Positions 43,676 through 52,382 of a DNA stretch of 64,000 bases are shown piece after piece; the first letter of the stretch is position 1; each line of letters starts with the position of its first letter. The position numbers and the translations under genes were made by a program. Source of the DNA: Pedobacter petrophilus (lineage in GTDB: Bacteria > Bacteroidota > Bacteroidia > Sphingobacteriales > Sphingobacteriaceae). The DNA is taken from contig NZ_WKKH01000002.1 of the NCBI RefSeq assembly GCF_009674725.1, forward strand, positions 1-64,000. Direction: 5' to 3'. Under the pieces are notes generated by a model. It was not told the origin of the DNA and searched no databases. It saw nothing but the letters and a program-made list of their open reading frames with translations.

Positions 43676-44515
43676 ATGAAAAGAATTTTGATAATAGCTC
43701 AAGTTTTATTGAGCTCACTGGCGCTTTATGCCCAAAAAATACCTCAAGTCTCAATTGCAGAACTTCCGGTCATCGCAATATCTGACGGGGTATCTCTGCA
43801 CATTATCTCTCCTGAAAAGATTTCTTATGTTGATCTTTCCAGTAGCTCGCTAATTGGTGATCTTCCGGAAAAAAACGTTCTGCGGATCAAAGCAGTTCCG
43901 GATTCTGCCAGATCGCTGATTTCAAGTGGGGAAGCTGGGATTGTTACCATTGTTGGCGAAACCTTTATTGCGCAGTACAGGCTCACCTTTACTAATCCTA
44001 AAGGTACTGATTTAATTACCTCACAGCTTGAAATTATTCCCCAACACATGCGGCCATTGGATGTTTCGGGTGTCGGTCTATCGCAAACCGAGCTGAAAAT
44101 TAATGCACTTTCCCTTTTAAAGCGAAGAGAAAATGGTCATGTGCAAAGTGTTTCTGCATTTGGATTATCATTAACAGTCAACCAGGTTTTTACCCTTGGC
44201 GATTATGTTCTTCTTGACCTTAGTTTTAATAACACCACCAACCTGGGATTTGAGGTAGACGAGCTAAGGTTCAAAATTGAGGATAAAAAGATCAATAAAT
44301 CCACCAATGTACAGTCGGTGGAGCTAAAACCGACATTTCAGCTTTATCCTTTCGAGCGGTTCAAAAAATCTTTCAGGAATATCTATGCATTCAAGAAAGC
44401 AACATTTCCGGGCGATAAGGTATTCAGTATCGAATTATCAGAGAAGCAGATTTCAGGTAGAAACCTTCGTGCAACACTTCGCTACTCGGATATTCTGGGC
44501 GCAGACACCTTTTAG
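43676..44515 (+). CDS. traN: TraN conjugation protein (DUF4138, VirB9-like)
   Basis: A 279-residue exported protein with signal ending ALYAQ. SIAELPVIAISDGVSLHIISP near 25 and YVDLSSSSLIGDLPEKNVLRIK near 50 form the first beta domain. LKRRENGHVQSVSAFGLSLT and FEVDELRFKIEDKKINKSTN form the second; both match DUF4138/TraN. It should associate with TraM in the outer-membrane core complex. It is followed by the coupling-protein gene. Confidence 0.88.
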   Translation: MKRILIIAQVLLSSLALYAQKIPQVSIAELPVIAISDGVSLHIISPEKISYVDLSSSSLIGDLPEKNVLRIKAVPDSARSLISSGEAGIVTIVGETFIAQYRLTFTNPKGTDLITSQLEIIPQHMRPLDVSGVGLSQTELKINALSLLKRRENGHVQSVSAFGLSLTVNQVFTLGDYVLLDLSFNNTTNLGFEVDELRFKIEDKKINKSTNVQSVELKPTFQLYPFERFKKSFRNIYAFKKATFPGDKVFSIELSEKQISGRNLRATLRYSDILGADTF

Positions 44516-44525
44516 ATAAGTTAAT

Positions 44526-46568
44526 ATGGAAGAAAGCAAGGAACAACAAAGCCTGCACCGCTTCCTCCAATTTGCCATTTATCTAGCGTTACTGATAGAT
44601 GTGCTCATGTTTGTCTACGCGCCCAAACTGCTAATAGAAGCGGGTGCACAAAAAGTTGGGTTGAGCAGGTTTTTGATTCGCATGTCAAGGATTGTCATTT
44701 ATGAGCATCCTCTGTACAGCCGGTTTTTCTCACTTATTCTTATTTCTCTGGTATCCATCGGGACGCTCAGTAAAAAGGAAAAGGATCTTGACGCTAAAAA
44801 AGCAATTATCTATCCGCTCAGCTTTGGTTTGGTCTTCATGGCCGCCAGTATCTTTTTTTTCGCTGGATCTGGGGAGCAGGTTTTCTACCTCACTAATTGG
44901 CCCGATGTAGGGTATATGGGTTTCTTGCTTGTGGGAACAATACTCGTTCATGTAGCTATGGACAATGTTTCCAAGATTATCAGCTCTTCGCTCGGGAAGG
45001 ATAAATGGAACACAGAAGAGGAATCCTTTATGCAGGCAAGGAGGCCTGTGAATGGCCCTTTTGCGGTAAACATACCTTCCCTTTTTTACTACAGGAAAAA
45101 AGTACATGCCGGCTTTATTTGTGTAGAGAACATTTTTCGCGGCACGCTTTTGATCGGAACCCCTGGGTCGGGAAAAAGCTTTGGAGTGGTTATGCCCTTC
45201 ATTCGGCAACTGATTTATAAGCAGTTTTGTATATGCTGTTACGATTTTAAATTTCCCGATCTCGGTCAGATTGCCTATTACCATTATCTGCTGGGAAAAA
45301 AAGCGGGCAGGCTAGAAGGATTTGATTTTCATGTTATCAATCTAACCCAGGTCGAGCGCAGTCGAAGGATAAATGTACTCCGTCCCGATTACATTCTTAC
45401 GCTTGCCGATGCCGGGGAAACGGCAGAAGCACTAGTGGAAGCCTTGAAAAAAGGCGATAAATCAGGTGGGAGCGATCAGTTCTTTACCCAAAGTGCGGTA
45501 AACTTTCTCTCTTCCTGTATCTATTTTTTTTCTCAGTATGAGGGCGGTAAATACTCTACCTTTCCACACGTATTATCCTTTCTGAACTGCAGTTATGAGC
45601 AGATTTTTTCGGTGCTCTTTACAAATCCTGAACTCAAAAGTCTGCTTTCCCCTTTTGCTACAGCCTGGCAGGCAAAAGCTTTCAATCAACTTGAGGGACA
45701 GATTGGCACGCTAAAAGTTTTCATTTCCAGACTAGCGACTAAAGAAACGTTCTGGGTTTTTTCGGGAGATGATTTCAATTTGAAAATATCTTCTCTTAAC
45801 GAACCGTCCATGCTGGTTCTGGCGAATGATCCCAATACACAGAATATTAATTCTGCCTGCTATTCGGTTGTATTAAACAGGTTGACTAGGCTGATCAACT
45901 CTAAAGGCAATAGGCCTTCGGCTTTGATTATTGATGAGCTGCCAACGCTATTTGTTCACCGCATCGAAAATCTTATTGCTACCGCAAGATCCAATAAGGT
46001 CGCTGTGCTAATGGGGCTTCAGGAATTGCCCCAGTTTCAGCAGCAATATGGAAAGGATACCGCAACAACGATCACCTCGGTCGTAGGGAATGTGCTATCG
46101 GGTTCAGTTAGGAATAAAGAAACCCTCGAGTGGCTGGAGCGGCTCTTTGGAAAGGTAAAGCAGCAATCAGAAAGCTTATCTATTGATAGAACTAAGACCT
46201 CCCTTTCGCTTTCAGAAAAGCTCGAATCACTGATTCCTGCCGGAAAGATTGCATCGCTGAAAGCTGGCGAGCTTGTTGGTATGCTGGCGGCAGATGCAGT
46301 CGAAGAATATACGGGTAAGTATGAGACCTCAGCAATCAACTGCAGGGTGAATTTGGACATGGATGCGATAGCGATGGAAGAAAAAGCGTATCCCGATATG
46401 CCAGTCTATTATGATTTTGCTGGGAAGAAGGAGGAAACCTTAAGAAAGAACTTTCTTCGCATAAACGAAGAGATTCAGGCACTTGTCTTAAAGTTCCGAT
46501 CGGATTCAGCATCAGCTAAAAAAGAAGAATTCCCTAAGGCATCTATGGCCGGGGGAATGAAGCGGTAA
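44526..46568 (+). CDS. type IV coupling protein (VirD4/TraG-type, MobC-like)
   Basis: A 680-residue inner-membrane ATPase that hands the relaxase-DNA complex to the channel. Several N-terminal transmembrane helices (about 15-160) precede Walker A TLLIGTPGSGKSFGVVM near 218 and Walker B SALIIDELPTLFVHR near 463, followed by a sensor-like GLQELPQFQQQYG near 500. Bacteroidetes coupling proteins of this layout are called MobC. It lies directly after the tra genes and should serve the relaxase encoded 12 kb upstream. Confidence 0.9.
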   Translation: MEESKEQQSLHRFLQFAIYLALLIDVLMFVYAPKLLIEAGAQKVGLSRFLIRMSRIVIYEHPLYSRFFSLILISLVSIGTLSKKEKDLDAKKAIIYPLSFGLVFMAASIFFFAGSGEQVFYLTNWPDVGYMGFLLVGTILVHVAMDNVSKIISSSLGKDKWNTEEESFMQARRPVNGPFAVNIPSLFYYRKKVHAGFICVENIFRGTLLIGTPGSGKSFGVVMPFIRQLIYKQFCICCYDFKFPDLGQIAYYHYLLGKKAGRLEGFDFHVINLTQVERSRRINVLRPDYILTLADAGETAEALVEALKKGDKSGGSDQFFTQSAVNFLSSCIYFFSQYEGGKYSTFPHVLSFLNCSYEQIFSVLFTNPELKSLLSPFATAWQAKAFNQLEGQIGTLKVFISRLATKETFWVFSGDDFNLKISSLNEPSMLVLANDPNTQNINSACYSVVLNRLTRLINSKGNRPSALIIDELPTLFVHRIENLIATARSNKVAVLMGLQELPQFQQQYGKDTATTITSVVGNVLSGSVRNKETLEWLERLFGKVKQQSESLSIDRTKTSLSLSEKLESLIPAGKIASLKAGELVGMLAADAVEEYTGKYETSAINCRVNLDMDAIAMEEKAYPDMPVYYDFAGKKEETLRKNFLRINEEIQALVLKFRSDSASAKKEEFPKASMAGGMKR

Positions 46569-46603
46569 ACAAATCTATTTTCTAATTCTTAAAATCAATT
46601 CTT

Positions 46604-47026
46604 ATGGAAGAACTAACTGGCCGGCTTGCGGTGGTACATCCCGAGCTGACTATAGACCCTGTTTCCAGACAGGGCCAGATTGGGGTAATCGCAATGGCTG
46701 ATTTAAAAAACGATACCATTAGTGTTGGCTTTGGTGGCGGCCCTCTGGGCAGATATTCCTCAGATGCCCTTCTTGTGCTAAAAGATAAGAGGGAGTTGTA
46801 TCAGGAAATCATGACCGGAGTAATGGGCATGGACAGCAATACATTTAAAGAACTGCTCGATATCAATATGAAACAGGAATATTCTGATTATGGGCATACC
46901 TCTGCGGCAATGAAAATTGCTATCGAAAATCCTGAGGTCATGAAAAGAAGCATGATCTCCCTGGAAGATTATATATCCCAAAACAGGATCATTGATGTCA
47001 GCGAAGAGGCTTCTGTTGAGCGCTAG
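46604..47026 (+). CDS. ICE accessory protein, unknown function
   Basis: A 140-residue soluble, acidic protein. The N-terminal half looks like a small beta-barrel (GRLAVVHPELTIDPVSRQGQ, then VGFGGGPLGRYSSDALLVLK); the C-terminal half is helical (FKELLDINMKQEYSDYG). I do not recognise the family. It overlaps the M23 peptidase gene by 32 bases, so the two are probably translated together. Confidence 0.55.
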   Translation: MEELTGRLAVVHPELTIDPVSRQGQIGVIAMADLKNDTISVGFGGGPLGRYSSDALLVLKDKRELYQEIMTGVMGMDSNTFKELLDINMKQEYSDYGHTSAAMKIAIENPEVMKRSMISLEDYISQNRIIDVSEEASVER

Positions 47027-47633
47027 CGTTTCAATATGCAGTGCGCTACCGCTCATTCTATCCTCTATTCTTTGCTGTGCCCAACTTTCCATGCCGCTAA
47101 ATTCAATAAAGATCAATAGCCGTTTTGGTAAAAGGATACATCCTGTTACCCATAAATTGGATTTTCACAGGGGCATTGACCTAAGGGCCAGAAATGAGCC
47201 GGTATTTGCTTTTTTTGCAGGAAAGGTATCATCTACCGGTTATAATCCCATACTCGGGAAGTTCATAAGGATTGAACATGGAGGACTGGAAAGTATTTAC
47301 GGTCACCTATCTTTTATTTTGGTTGAAATAGGTGAGGAGGTTTATTCCGGGCAAGCTATTGGAGTTACAGGATCAACTGGGAGGGTAACAGGTGAGCATC
47401 TGCATTTCAGCCTAAAAAGTGGAGGTGTCTATATCAATCCTCTGCTTTTTATTCTTCGCTACCTAGAAGTATCCAAAATTAATCAATCTAATAATATGGA
47501 AAGTACAGCTTATTTATCATTGAGGCAAAAGCTGGAACTGCTCGCAATGGTGGAAGAGGTCGAACTTAACCTAGAGGAGGCCTGGCTTTATGGAGCTGAC
47601 TTTGCAGACCGGGAGGATCTGGATGATGAATAA
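46995..47633 (+). CDS. M23-family peptidoglycan peptidase
   Basis: About 212 residues, starting at ATG 46995 (a TTG three bases earlier is possible) inside the preceding gene. A hydrophobic export segment ends SILCCAQ. The LytM/M23 zinc motifs are KLDFHRGIDLRA near 55 (HxxxD) and VTGEHLHFSLK near 135 (HxH). C-terminal residues about 165-212 are an acidic helical extension. It probably opens the peptidoglycan for the transfer apparatus. Confidence 0.85.
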   Translation: MSAKRLLLSASVSICSALPLILSSILCCAQLSMPLNSIKINSRFGKRIHPVTHKLDFHRGIDLRARNEPVFAFFAGKVSSTGYNPILGKFIRIEHGGLESIYGHLSFILVEIGEEVYSGQAIGVTGSTGRVTGEHLHFSLKSGGVYINPLLFILRYLEVSKINQSNNMESTAYLSLRQKLELLAMVEEVELNLEEAWLYGADFADREDLDDE

Positions 47634-48840
47634 TGAAGGAGTCCATAAGCCCCTGCATGTTCAGGTTGCAGAGAAAGTTATCGAAGCGCTTCGAGCAGGA
47701 ACAGCCCCCTGGCAAATCCCCTGGGATTCCGCAGGTTTACCGATGTTACTACCTTATAATTTTCAGAGCGGTAAGAGATATAGGGGAATAAATGTCATTT
47801 CGCTATTGATGTCAGGTAAGGAAGATCCAAGATGGATGACCTACAGGCAGGCGGAAGAAAGTGGAATGCAGGTAAGAAAAGGAGAAAAATCCATGCTCAT
47901 TCAGTTTGTAAAAACTTCAGATGAGCGAACCAAACGCGATGCTTCGGGAAAAGTACTTCATGATGAGCTTGGAAACCCGCTAAAAGAAAAACATGAACTT
48001 TCCCGCGCAATCGTCAGAAATGCCTATGTTTTTAATGCTTCCCAGATTGAAGGAATGCCGAAATTGGAACTCGGGAAACCCGGAGCAACCTGGGAACCAA
48101 TTGAGCGGGCAGAAAAACTTATCGCATCCTCCGGAGCAGTAGTGCTTCATCAATATACGGCAAATGCTTTTTATGATCCTAGGAAAGATTCAATAACGCT
48201 ACCGTATAAGGACTGGTTCTCTGAAAGCCACAAATATTACGCGACACTTCTTCATGAACTGGGGCACTGGACTGGTCACCCCGATAGACTCAACCGAGAT
48301 ATGGGCAAGGGTTTTGGCGATCAAACATACGCCCGCGAGGAGTTGAAGGCGGAGATCGCGTCCATGCTTTTAGGCCAGGAGCTTGGTATTGGGCATGATC
48401 CGGGGCAGCATTACGCTTATGTGGAAAGCTGGATATCAATCTTAGAGAACAACCCCTTTGAGATTTTTTCGGCGGCAATGGATGCTGAGCGTATTCTTGG
48501 CTATATCATGGGGCTGGAAACTAAACAGGAGCTCACCAAAGAAAATGATTCCTTAAATGCACTCAAACCAGTTCCCTTAAAGGTGCAGAGCTATCTCACC
48601 ACAGGAGATAAAATACACTATAACGGCTCGGTATATGAAGTACTTGGTCACTTAAAGCAGGGAAGACTCAAAATGCAGGAAAGTCTTAATGGTAATGCAT
48701 TTACATTAAGCCGGGAGGATAAGCTTTACGCGGCGCTACTATATCTCAAGCGGGAGACAGGCATCGAGCTTGGAAGTCAGCAGTCCCAAAGTAACATTGA
48801 TCAAGGAGAGCACCAGTCATTAACTGATTTAAACAGATAA
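47623..48840 (+). CDS. ardC: ArdC-like antirestriction protein
   Basis: About 405 residues starting at the Met-Met pair at 47623/47626. The N-terminal ssDNA-binding domain (PF08401: KVIEALRAGTAPWQIPW, then YRGINVISLLM, MTYRQAEESGMQVRKGEK) is followed by a zincin domain with HELGHWTGHPDRLNRD near residue 215, the metallopeptidase motif of ArdC. Such proteins protect incoming single-stranded DNA from restriction and are expressed early after transfer. A C-terminal extension (from about 300) carries a small beta domain (YLTTGDKIHYNGSVYEVLGH). It overlaps the M23 gene by 11 bases. Confidence 0.87.
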   Translation: MMNNEGVHKPLHVQVAEKVIEALRAGTAPWQIPWDSAGLPMLLPYNFQSGKRYRGINVISLLMSGKEDPRWMTYRQAEESGMQVRKGEKSMLIQFVKTSDERTKRDASGKVLHDELGNPLKEKHELSRAIVRNAYVFNASQIEGMPKLELGKPGATWEPIERAEKLIASSGAVVLHQYTANAFYDPRKDSITLPYKDWFSESHKYYATLLHELGHWTGHPDRLNRDMGKGFGDQTYAREELKAEIASMLLGQELGIGHDPGQHYAYVESWISILENNPFEIFSAAMDAERILGYIMGLETKQELTKENDSLNALKPVPLKVQSYLTTGDKIHYNGSVYEVLGHLKQGRLKMQESLNGNAFTLSREDKLYAALLYLKRETGIELGSQQSQSNIDQGEHQSLTDLNR

Positions 48841-48849
48841 CAAGCAATT

Positions 48850-49650
48850 ATGAAACATTTAATTATTGAAGAGGCTCTGCCAATAGCAGAGCTCTCTAAG
48901 TTAGGGCTATACGATGGCGCCAAGCACTTACTGAATGAAACAGACCTCACCGCACTTCTTTCAGGAAGGAGAACTGGCCTGATAAACCTTCAAAACCTCG
49001 TCAGTGAGGCTTTTGTAATAGACAGCCTTGATGCTAAACTATCCATTAATCTAGATGAAGATAGTGTCCACGATATTAGATTGCATCCTATTTACAAGGA
49101 GCCGAAACTGTCTCCAGATTTATTGGATCACGAAGCCAAAGCGCTGATTGCAGGAGAATTTAGGAATATCGCAAAACCCATCAATTTTCCGGATGGCACA
49201 AATAAAATTGTTGTATTTGAATATGATAGTGAAACCAGGGAGTTTATATCCTATGACCCGGCAGGAGTAGAGGTTCCATTTAAGGTTAACGGAGAGAAAT
49301 TAGATGCAAAGAAAAAGGAAGAGTTTGCTTTGGGTCGTATTGTTCAGCTCTCGGACGGGACAATGATCCAGCATAGGGCCTGTGAGCCCAGGGGAATATT
49401 ATCCAGTCGGACGGCCCTTATCCTCACTATTATAAAAGATGGTGATGCCACGAGTTTTTTAGTGAGGGATATCTCGCCCATCATGGATGAAAGTATCCAT
49501 CAAACTCCATTTTCACCTGGCTTTGAAATTGCGTTCCTTGAGATGAAGAAAGCTGATGGCTTAGCTTCCGATGAGCTGTTGCAACAGAGAGAACTTGAAG
49601 AATTTAAAAGCGAATATTCCAGAGGATATGCTCATGGTATATCCAGATAA
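48850..49650 (+). CDS. DUF4099-like ICE accessory protein
   Basis: A 266-residue protein beginning with a DUF4099-like segment (EEALPIAELSKLGLYDGAKH, then DLTALLSGRRTGLINLQNL), found at the start of several Bacteroidetes element proteins. The middle has DUF3945-like repeats of a KxxPxxxPDGTNKIVVFEYDS pattern. No catalytic motif is visible. It lies in the post-transfer accessory block between ArdC and DUF3945; a role in DNA handling or antirestriction is a guess. Confidence 0.6.
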   Translation: MKHLIIEEALPIAELSKLGLYDGAKHLLNETDLTALLSGRRTGLINLQNLVSEAFVIDSLDAKLSINLDEDSVHDIRLHPIYKEPKLSPDLLDHEAKALIAGEFRNIAKPINFPDGTNKIVVFEYDSETREFISYDPAGVEVPFKVNGEKLDAKKKEEFALGRIVQLSDGTMIQHRACEPRGILSSRTALILTIIKDGDATSFLVRDISPIMDESIHQTPFSPGFEIAFLEMKKADGLASDELLQQRELEEFKSEYSRGYAHGISR

Positions 49651-49652
49651 AA

Positions 49653-50117
49653 ATGGACGATGATTGGATTGACCAAGATAGTTTTCGTTACTTAATCCCA
49701 GGAGGGCTGCCGAAGATTAGTATTCGTACAGTCTATCTATTTTATGAGAAGGGAGATGTCCTAGAAATTTTGTACGGGCGAATTATATTGAGATTTAAGT
49801 ATGTCGCTTTGGTGGCAGTGGATTTTCTGATCACTCCCAGAAATATAGATACTATCCGTGCAGCTTTCCGCAATGCAAAATTTATAACTGTTTTCGGAAA
49901 CGATCTACCGGCTATTGTTTTAACCTGCAAAATTTCTTTATGGCTAAAAGGCCTGGATGCAACTTTTTGTGTCTATTCGGATCATGTGCATTTCATATTC
50001 AGATATGCAGAATTTTCATGTGCTGCTTCTATTTTTTCTCTTAATAGATTTTGCAGGCTCACAGGCTTTAGAACCAATGTGAAGCTTCTAAAAGTCTATA
50101 ATAATTGCCCCTCATGA
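49653..50117 (+). CDS. uncharacterised ICE protein
   Basis: A 154-residue, slightly basic, hydrophobic-rich protein with no clear membrane helix and no motif I recognise. IRTVYLFYEKGDVLEILYGR and TIRAAFRNAKFITVFGND may be alternating beta strands and helices. The stop codon overlaps the next start (ATGA), which supports translation. It has no signal peptide. Confidence 0.5.
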   Translation: MDDDWIDQDSFRYLIPGGLPKISIRTVYLFYEKGDVLEILYGRIILRFKYVALVAVDFLITPRNIDTIRAAFRNAKFITVFGNDLPAIVLTCKISLWLKGLDATFCVYSDHVHFIFRYAEFSCAASIFSLNRFCRLTGFRTNVKLLKVYNNCPS

Positions 50118-50431
50118 TACCGGAAATTTTTAAGCAGAATATCAGTCTTGATATCAAAGTATTTGGATTTGAGGTAAATGTAGATTACGTATACAACTGG
50201 CCTGAGAGTAGAAAAGATGACAAGGAACCATTAGTGGTACACTTAGAATTCAGATCAAATTCACACGTGATATCTTCAACAGGTTACCGTTCGCATTTTC
50301 TCTTTTCAGCTTTCTTAAAGGATTGCGAGTACAAATCCATTGAGGAGCTGGCCGTTTCTCTTGGTGAACATCTAGCAAGAGAAAATGGTTATGAACCTCC
50401 TCAGCCTGAGCAGCAGCTCAGCCTCTTTTAA
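50114..50431 (+). CDS. small ICE protein with C-terminal clamp-binding-like motif
   Basis: A 105-residue protein. Residues 1-90 look like an alpha/beta domain (QNISLDIKVFGFEVNVDYVY; HLEFRSNSHVISSTGYRSHF). The last residues, EPPQPEQQLSLF, form a proline-rich tail ending in QLSLF, the canonical bacterial beta-sliding-clamp-binding pentapeptide (QLx[L/D]F). A C-terminal, exposed clamp motif suggests the protein contacts the host replisome, perhaps to replicate or repair transferred ssDNA (inference). It starts at ATG 50114, overlapping the previous stop. Confidence 0.65.
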   Translation: MIPEIFKQNISLDIKVFGFEVNVDYVYNWPESRKDDKEPLVVHLEFRSNSHVISSTGYRSHFLFSAFLKDCEYKSIEELAVSLGEHLARENGYEPPQPEQQLSLF

Positions 50432-50456
50432 TTTTTTAACCATTTTTTTATTTTTT

Positions 50457-51320
50457 ATGAATGAGCAAAATTTAGAATACCTAAAAAAGAGCCTTGATTA
50501 TCTTGGTTTTGGAATCAAGCTTAACGATGTGCTTGAATCCGCAATATCCAGGGAGATCCCAGCATTTACGCTAGGGGTGAATCAAGCCTACTCATCTGCC
50601 CAGATGAAAAAGAACCCAGCACTTGGGACAGATCAGGTCCGCTTCATGCTAAACTTCAACCGCTCGAAGCAGAGCGATATGTATTTTTTGAATGATTACG
50701 AAGTAAGCCTGTTGAAAGCCGGCAGTGCTTTACCAATCAAACAGGTTTTTGATCTGGAAAGGGACAACCGTATCACCGCCCTTCAGGCATATAAACTTCT
50801 CTCTGGGAATTCTCTTGAAAGGGATGTTTATATCAAATCAGAGAGCAGCGAGGCCTCTGAAAAGAAAAAGGTGTGGTTTAAGCTGAGCCTTGATGTGCAG
50901 GATGCTTATGGCAATCATCCCCTGAAAAAATTCTATCCTGAGTTTAAATTTGAGCTATCTGATGCTATTGATAAGTATCCTTTCAAGGGATTGACAGATC
51001 CGGGTAAAGATGGTTTGATGAAAATGCTTCGAAGTGGTCATATGGCACAGGCTGATATGTTAGTGGGCAAAAAAACAGTTCCAGTATTTATAACTGCGAA
51101 TCCTCAATATAAGGGGCTCGATGTTTATGATAAAAATATGGTGCCTATTCGCCAGGATGAAATCTTCCCTAAAGTAGAAAAGGAAAAGAGCACCGATACG
51201 TCTATACAGCAAACGGTTTCTCAAAAAAGTGAGATCAACGCATCCAATACCGAGGAGCGCTTTCCCTGGGAAAACCAGCGGGATGACGATGTTTCTAAAA
51301 GCAGTGAAATAGAACGATAA
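50457..51320 (+). CDS. DUF3945-family protein
   Basis: A 287-residue protein started at MNEQNLEYLKKSLDYLG; an upstream in-frame extension is hydrophobic and implausible. It contains the DUF3945 pattern FGIKLNDVLESAISREIPAF near 17, DQVRFMLNFNRSKQSDMYFL near 60, and KRVFDL-type repeats. The tail after residue 240 is acidic and disordered. These proteins are frequent in Bacteroidetes ICEs and sometimes fused to topoisomerase or methylase domains; no function is established. Confidence 0.7.
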   Translation: MNEQNLEYLKKSLDYLGFGIKLNDVLESAISREIPAFTLGVNQAYSSAQMKKNPALGTDQVRFMLNFNRSKQSDMYFLNDYEVSLLKAGSALPIKQVFDLERDNRITALQAYKLLSGNSLERDVYIKSESSEASEKKKVWFKLSLDVQDAYGNHPLKKFYPEFKFELSDAIDKYPFKGLTDPGKDGLMKMLRSGHMAQADMLVGKKTVPVFITANPQYKGLDVYDKNMVPIRQDEIFPKVEKEKSTDTSIQQTVSQKSEINASNTEERFPWENQRDDDVSKSSEIER

Positions 51321-51343
51321 TTCTTCTAACGGTAAAAGAAAAA

Positions 51344-51544
51344 ATGAGAAAGCTTTTAGCTAAGATAGACCATATCCGCGCAAGCGGATGGGTTACCCTC
51401 GATCTTAAGGAAGATCATCCTCTATATGAGTTAAACGGTAAGCGGTGTCAAGTGGAAAGTATGGCTAAGCCGGATATTAAATGCCGTGTTTCAGTATTGA
51501 TTGATAGTGAAAAGGTTGATTTTACCATTGATGATTTGTACTAA
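51344..51544 (+). CDS. small hypothetical ICE protein
   Basis: A 66-residue protein with a compact beta-rich pattern (GWVTLDLKEDHPLYELNGKR, then IKCRVSVLIDSEKVDFTIDDL). It lies 23 bp after the DUF3945 gene and 5 bp before the methylase gene, so it is probably in the same transcript. No known motif. Confidence 0.5.
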   Translation: MRKLLAKIDHIRASGWVTLDLKEDHPLYELNGKRCQVESMAKPDIKCRVSVLIDSEKVDFTIDDLY

Positions 51545-51549
51545 AATTT

Positions 51550-52380
51550 ATGACCAAATTTAAATTACGAACCCCCATAAGCTATTATGGGGGTAAACAA
51601 AAATTAGCCAAACGTATCGTTTCGGTGATTCCGCCCCACGTGCTTTATTGCGAACCATTCATTGGAGGAGCGGCAGTATTTTTTGCCAAAGAACCTTCAA
51701 CGGTAGAGGTGATCAATGATACCAATAAAGAACTGATAAACTTTTATAGGATAGCCAAGGAAGATTTTACTTCGCTGGAGAAGGAAATTCGGATCTCTCT
51801 TCATTCCAGAGATCTGCACAGGAAGGCTTCTGTTATATACAATAACCCTGATATGTTCTCGGAAATCAAACGGGCATGGGCAGTCTGGTTGACTTCTTCA
51901 CAGAGCTTTTCGTCTCAGCTGGACAGCAGCTGGGGCTATGATAAATCCAGTAATACGACCACCAAGAAAATAAATTCTAAAAAAGAGGGGTTCGTTGAAG
52001 AAATGGCTATTAGGCTACAAAATTGCCAGATTGAATGCGCTGATGCGCTTTATATTATTGCTAGCCGCGATACTACAGACAGTTTCTTTTATTGTGATCC
52101 GCCTTATTATAATTCTGACTGTGGCCATTACGATGGCTATTCGGAGCAGGATTTCGAAGCCCTTCTTTTTTTGTTGGCAGGTATCAAGGGCAAATTTTTG
52201 CTTTCTTCCTATCCGTCGCCGCTACTGGAAAAGTACGCGAAGGTAAATGGTTGGCATCAATGGTCAATAAAGCAACAGGTGTCTGTAAATGCCAAGGGAG
52301 GGAAGAGGAAGAGCAAAATAGAAGTATTGACTGCTAATTATCCAATCGATCTTGAGGTAGAATTTGGAATAGAAATTTAA
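51550..52380 (+). CDS. dam: DNA adenine methylase (D12 class)
   Basis: A 276-residue N6-adenine methyltransferase of the Dam/D12 family: PISYYGGKQKLAKRIVSVIP (AdoMet motif I) near 9, YCEPFIGGAAVFF near 33, EVINDTNKELINFYRI near 51, and the catalytic DPPY in YCDPPYYNSDCGHYDGY near 179. The typical target would be GATC, but specificity is not readable from sequence. No restriction endonuclease is adjacent, so it may protect the element or alter expression. It is followed by an ADP-ribosyltransferase-like gene two bases later. Confidence 0.9.
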   Translation: MTKFKLRTPISYYGGKQKLAKRIVSVIPPHVLYCEPFIGGAAVFFAKEPSTVEVINDTNKELINFYRIAKEDFTSLEKEIRISLHSRDLHRKASVIYNNPDMFSEIKRAWAVWLTSSQSFSSQLDSSWGYDKSSNTTTKKINSKKEGFVEEMAIRLQNCQIECADALYIIASRDTTDSFFYCDPPYYNSDCGHYDGYSEQDFEALLFLLAGIKGKFLLSSYPSPLLEKYAKVNGWHQWSIKQQVSVNAKGGKRKSKIEVLTANYPIDLEVEFGIEI

Positions 52381-52382
52381 GA

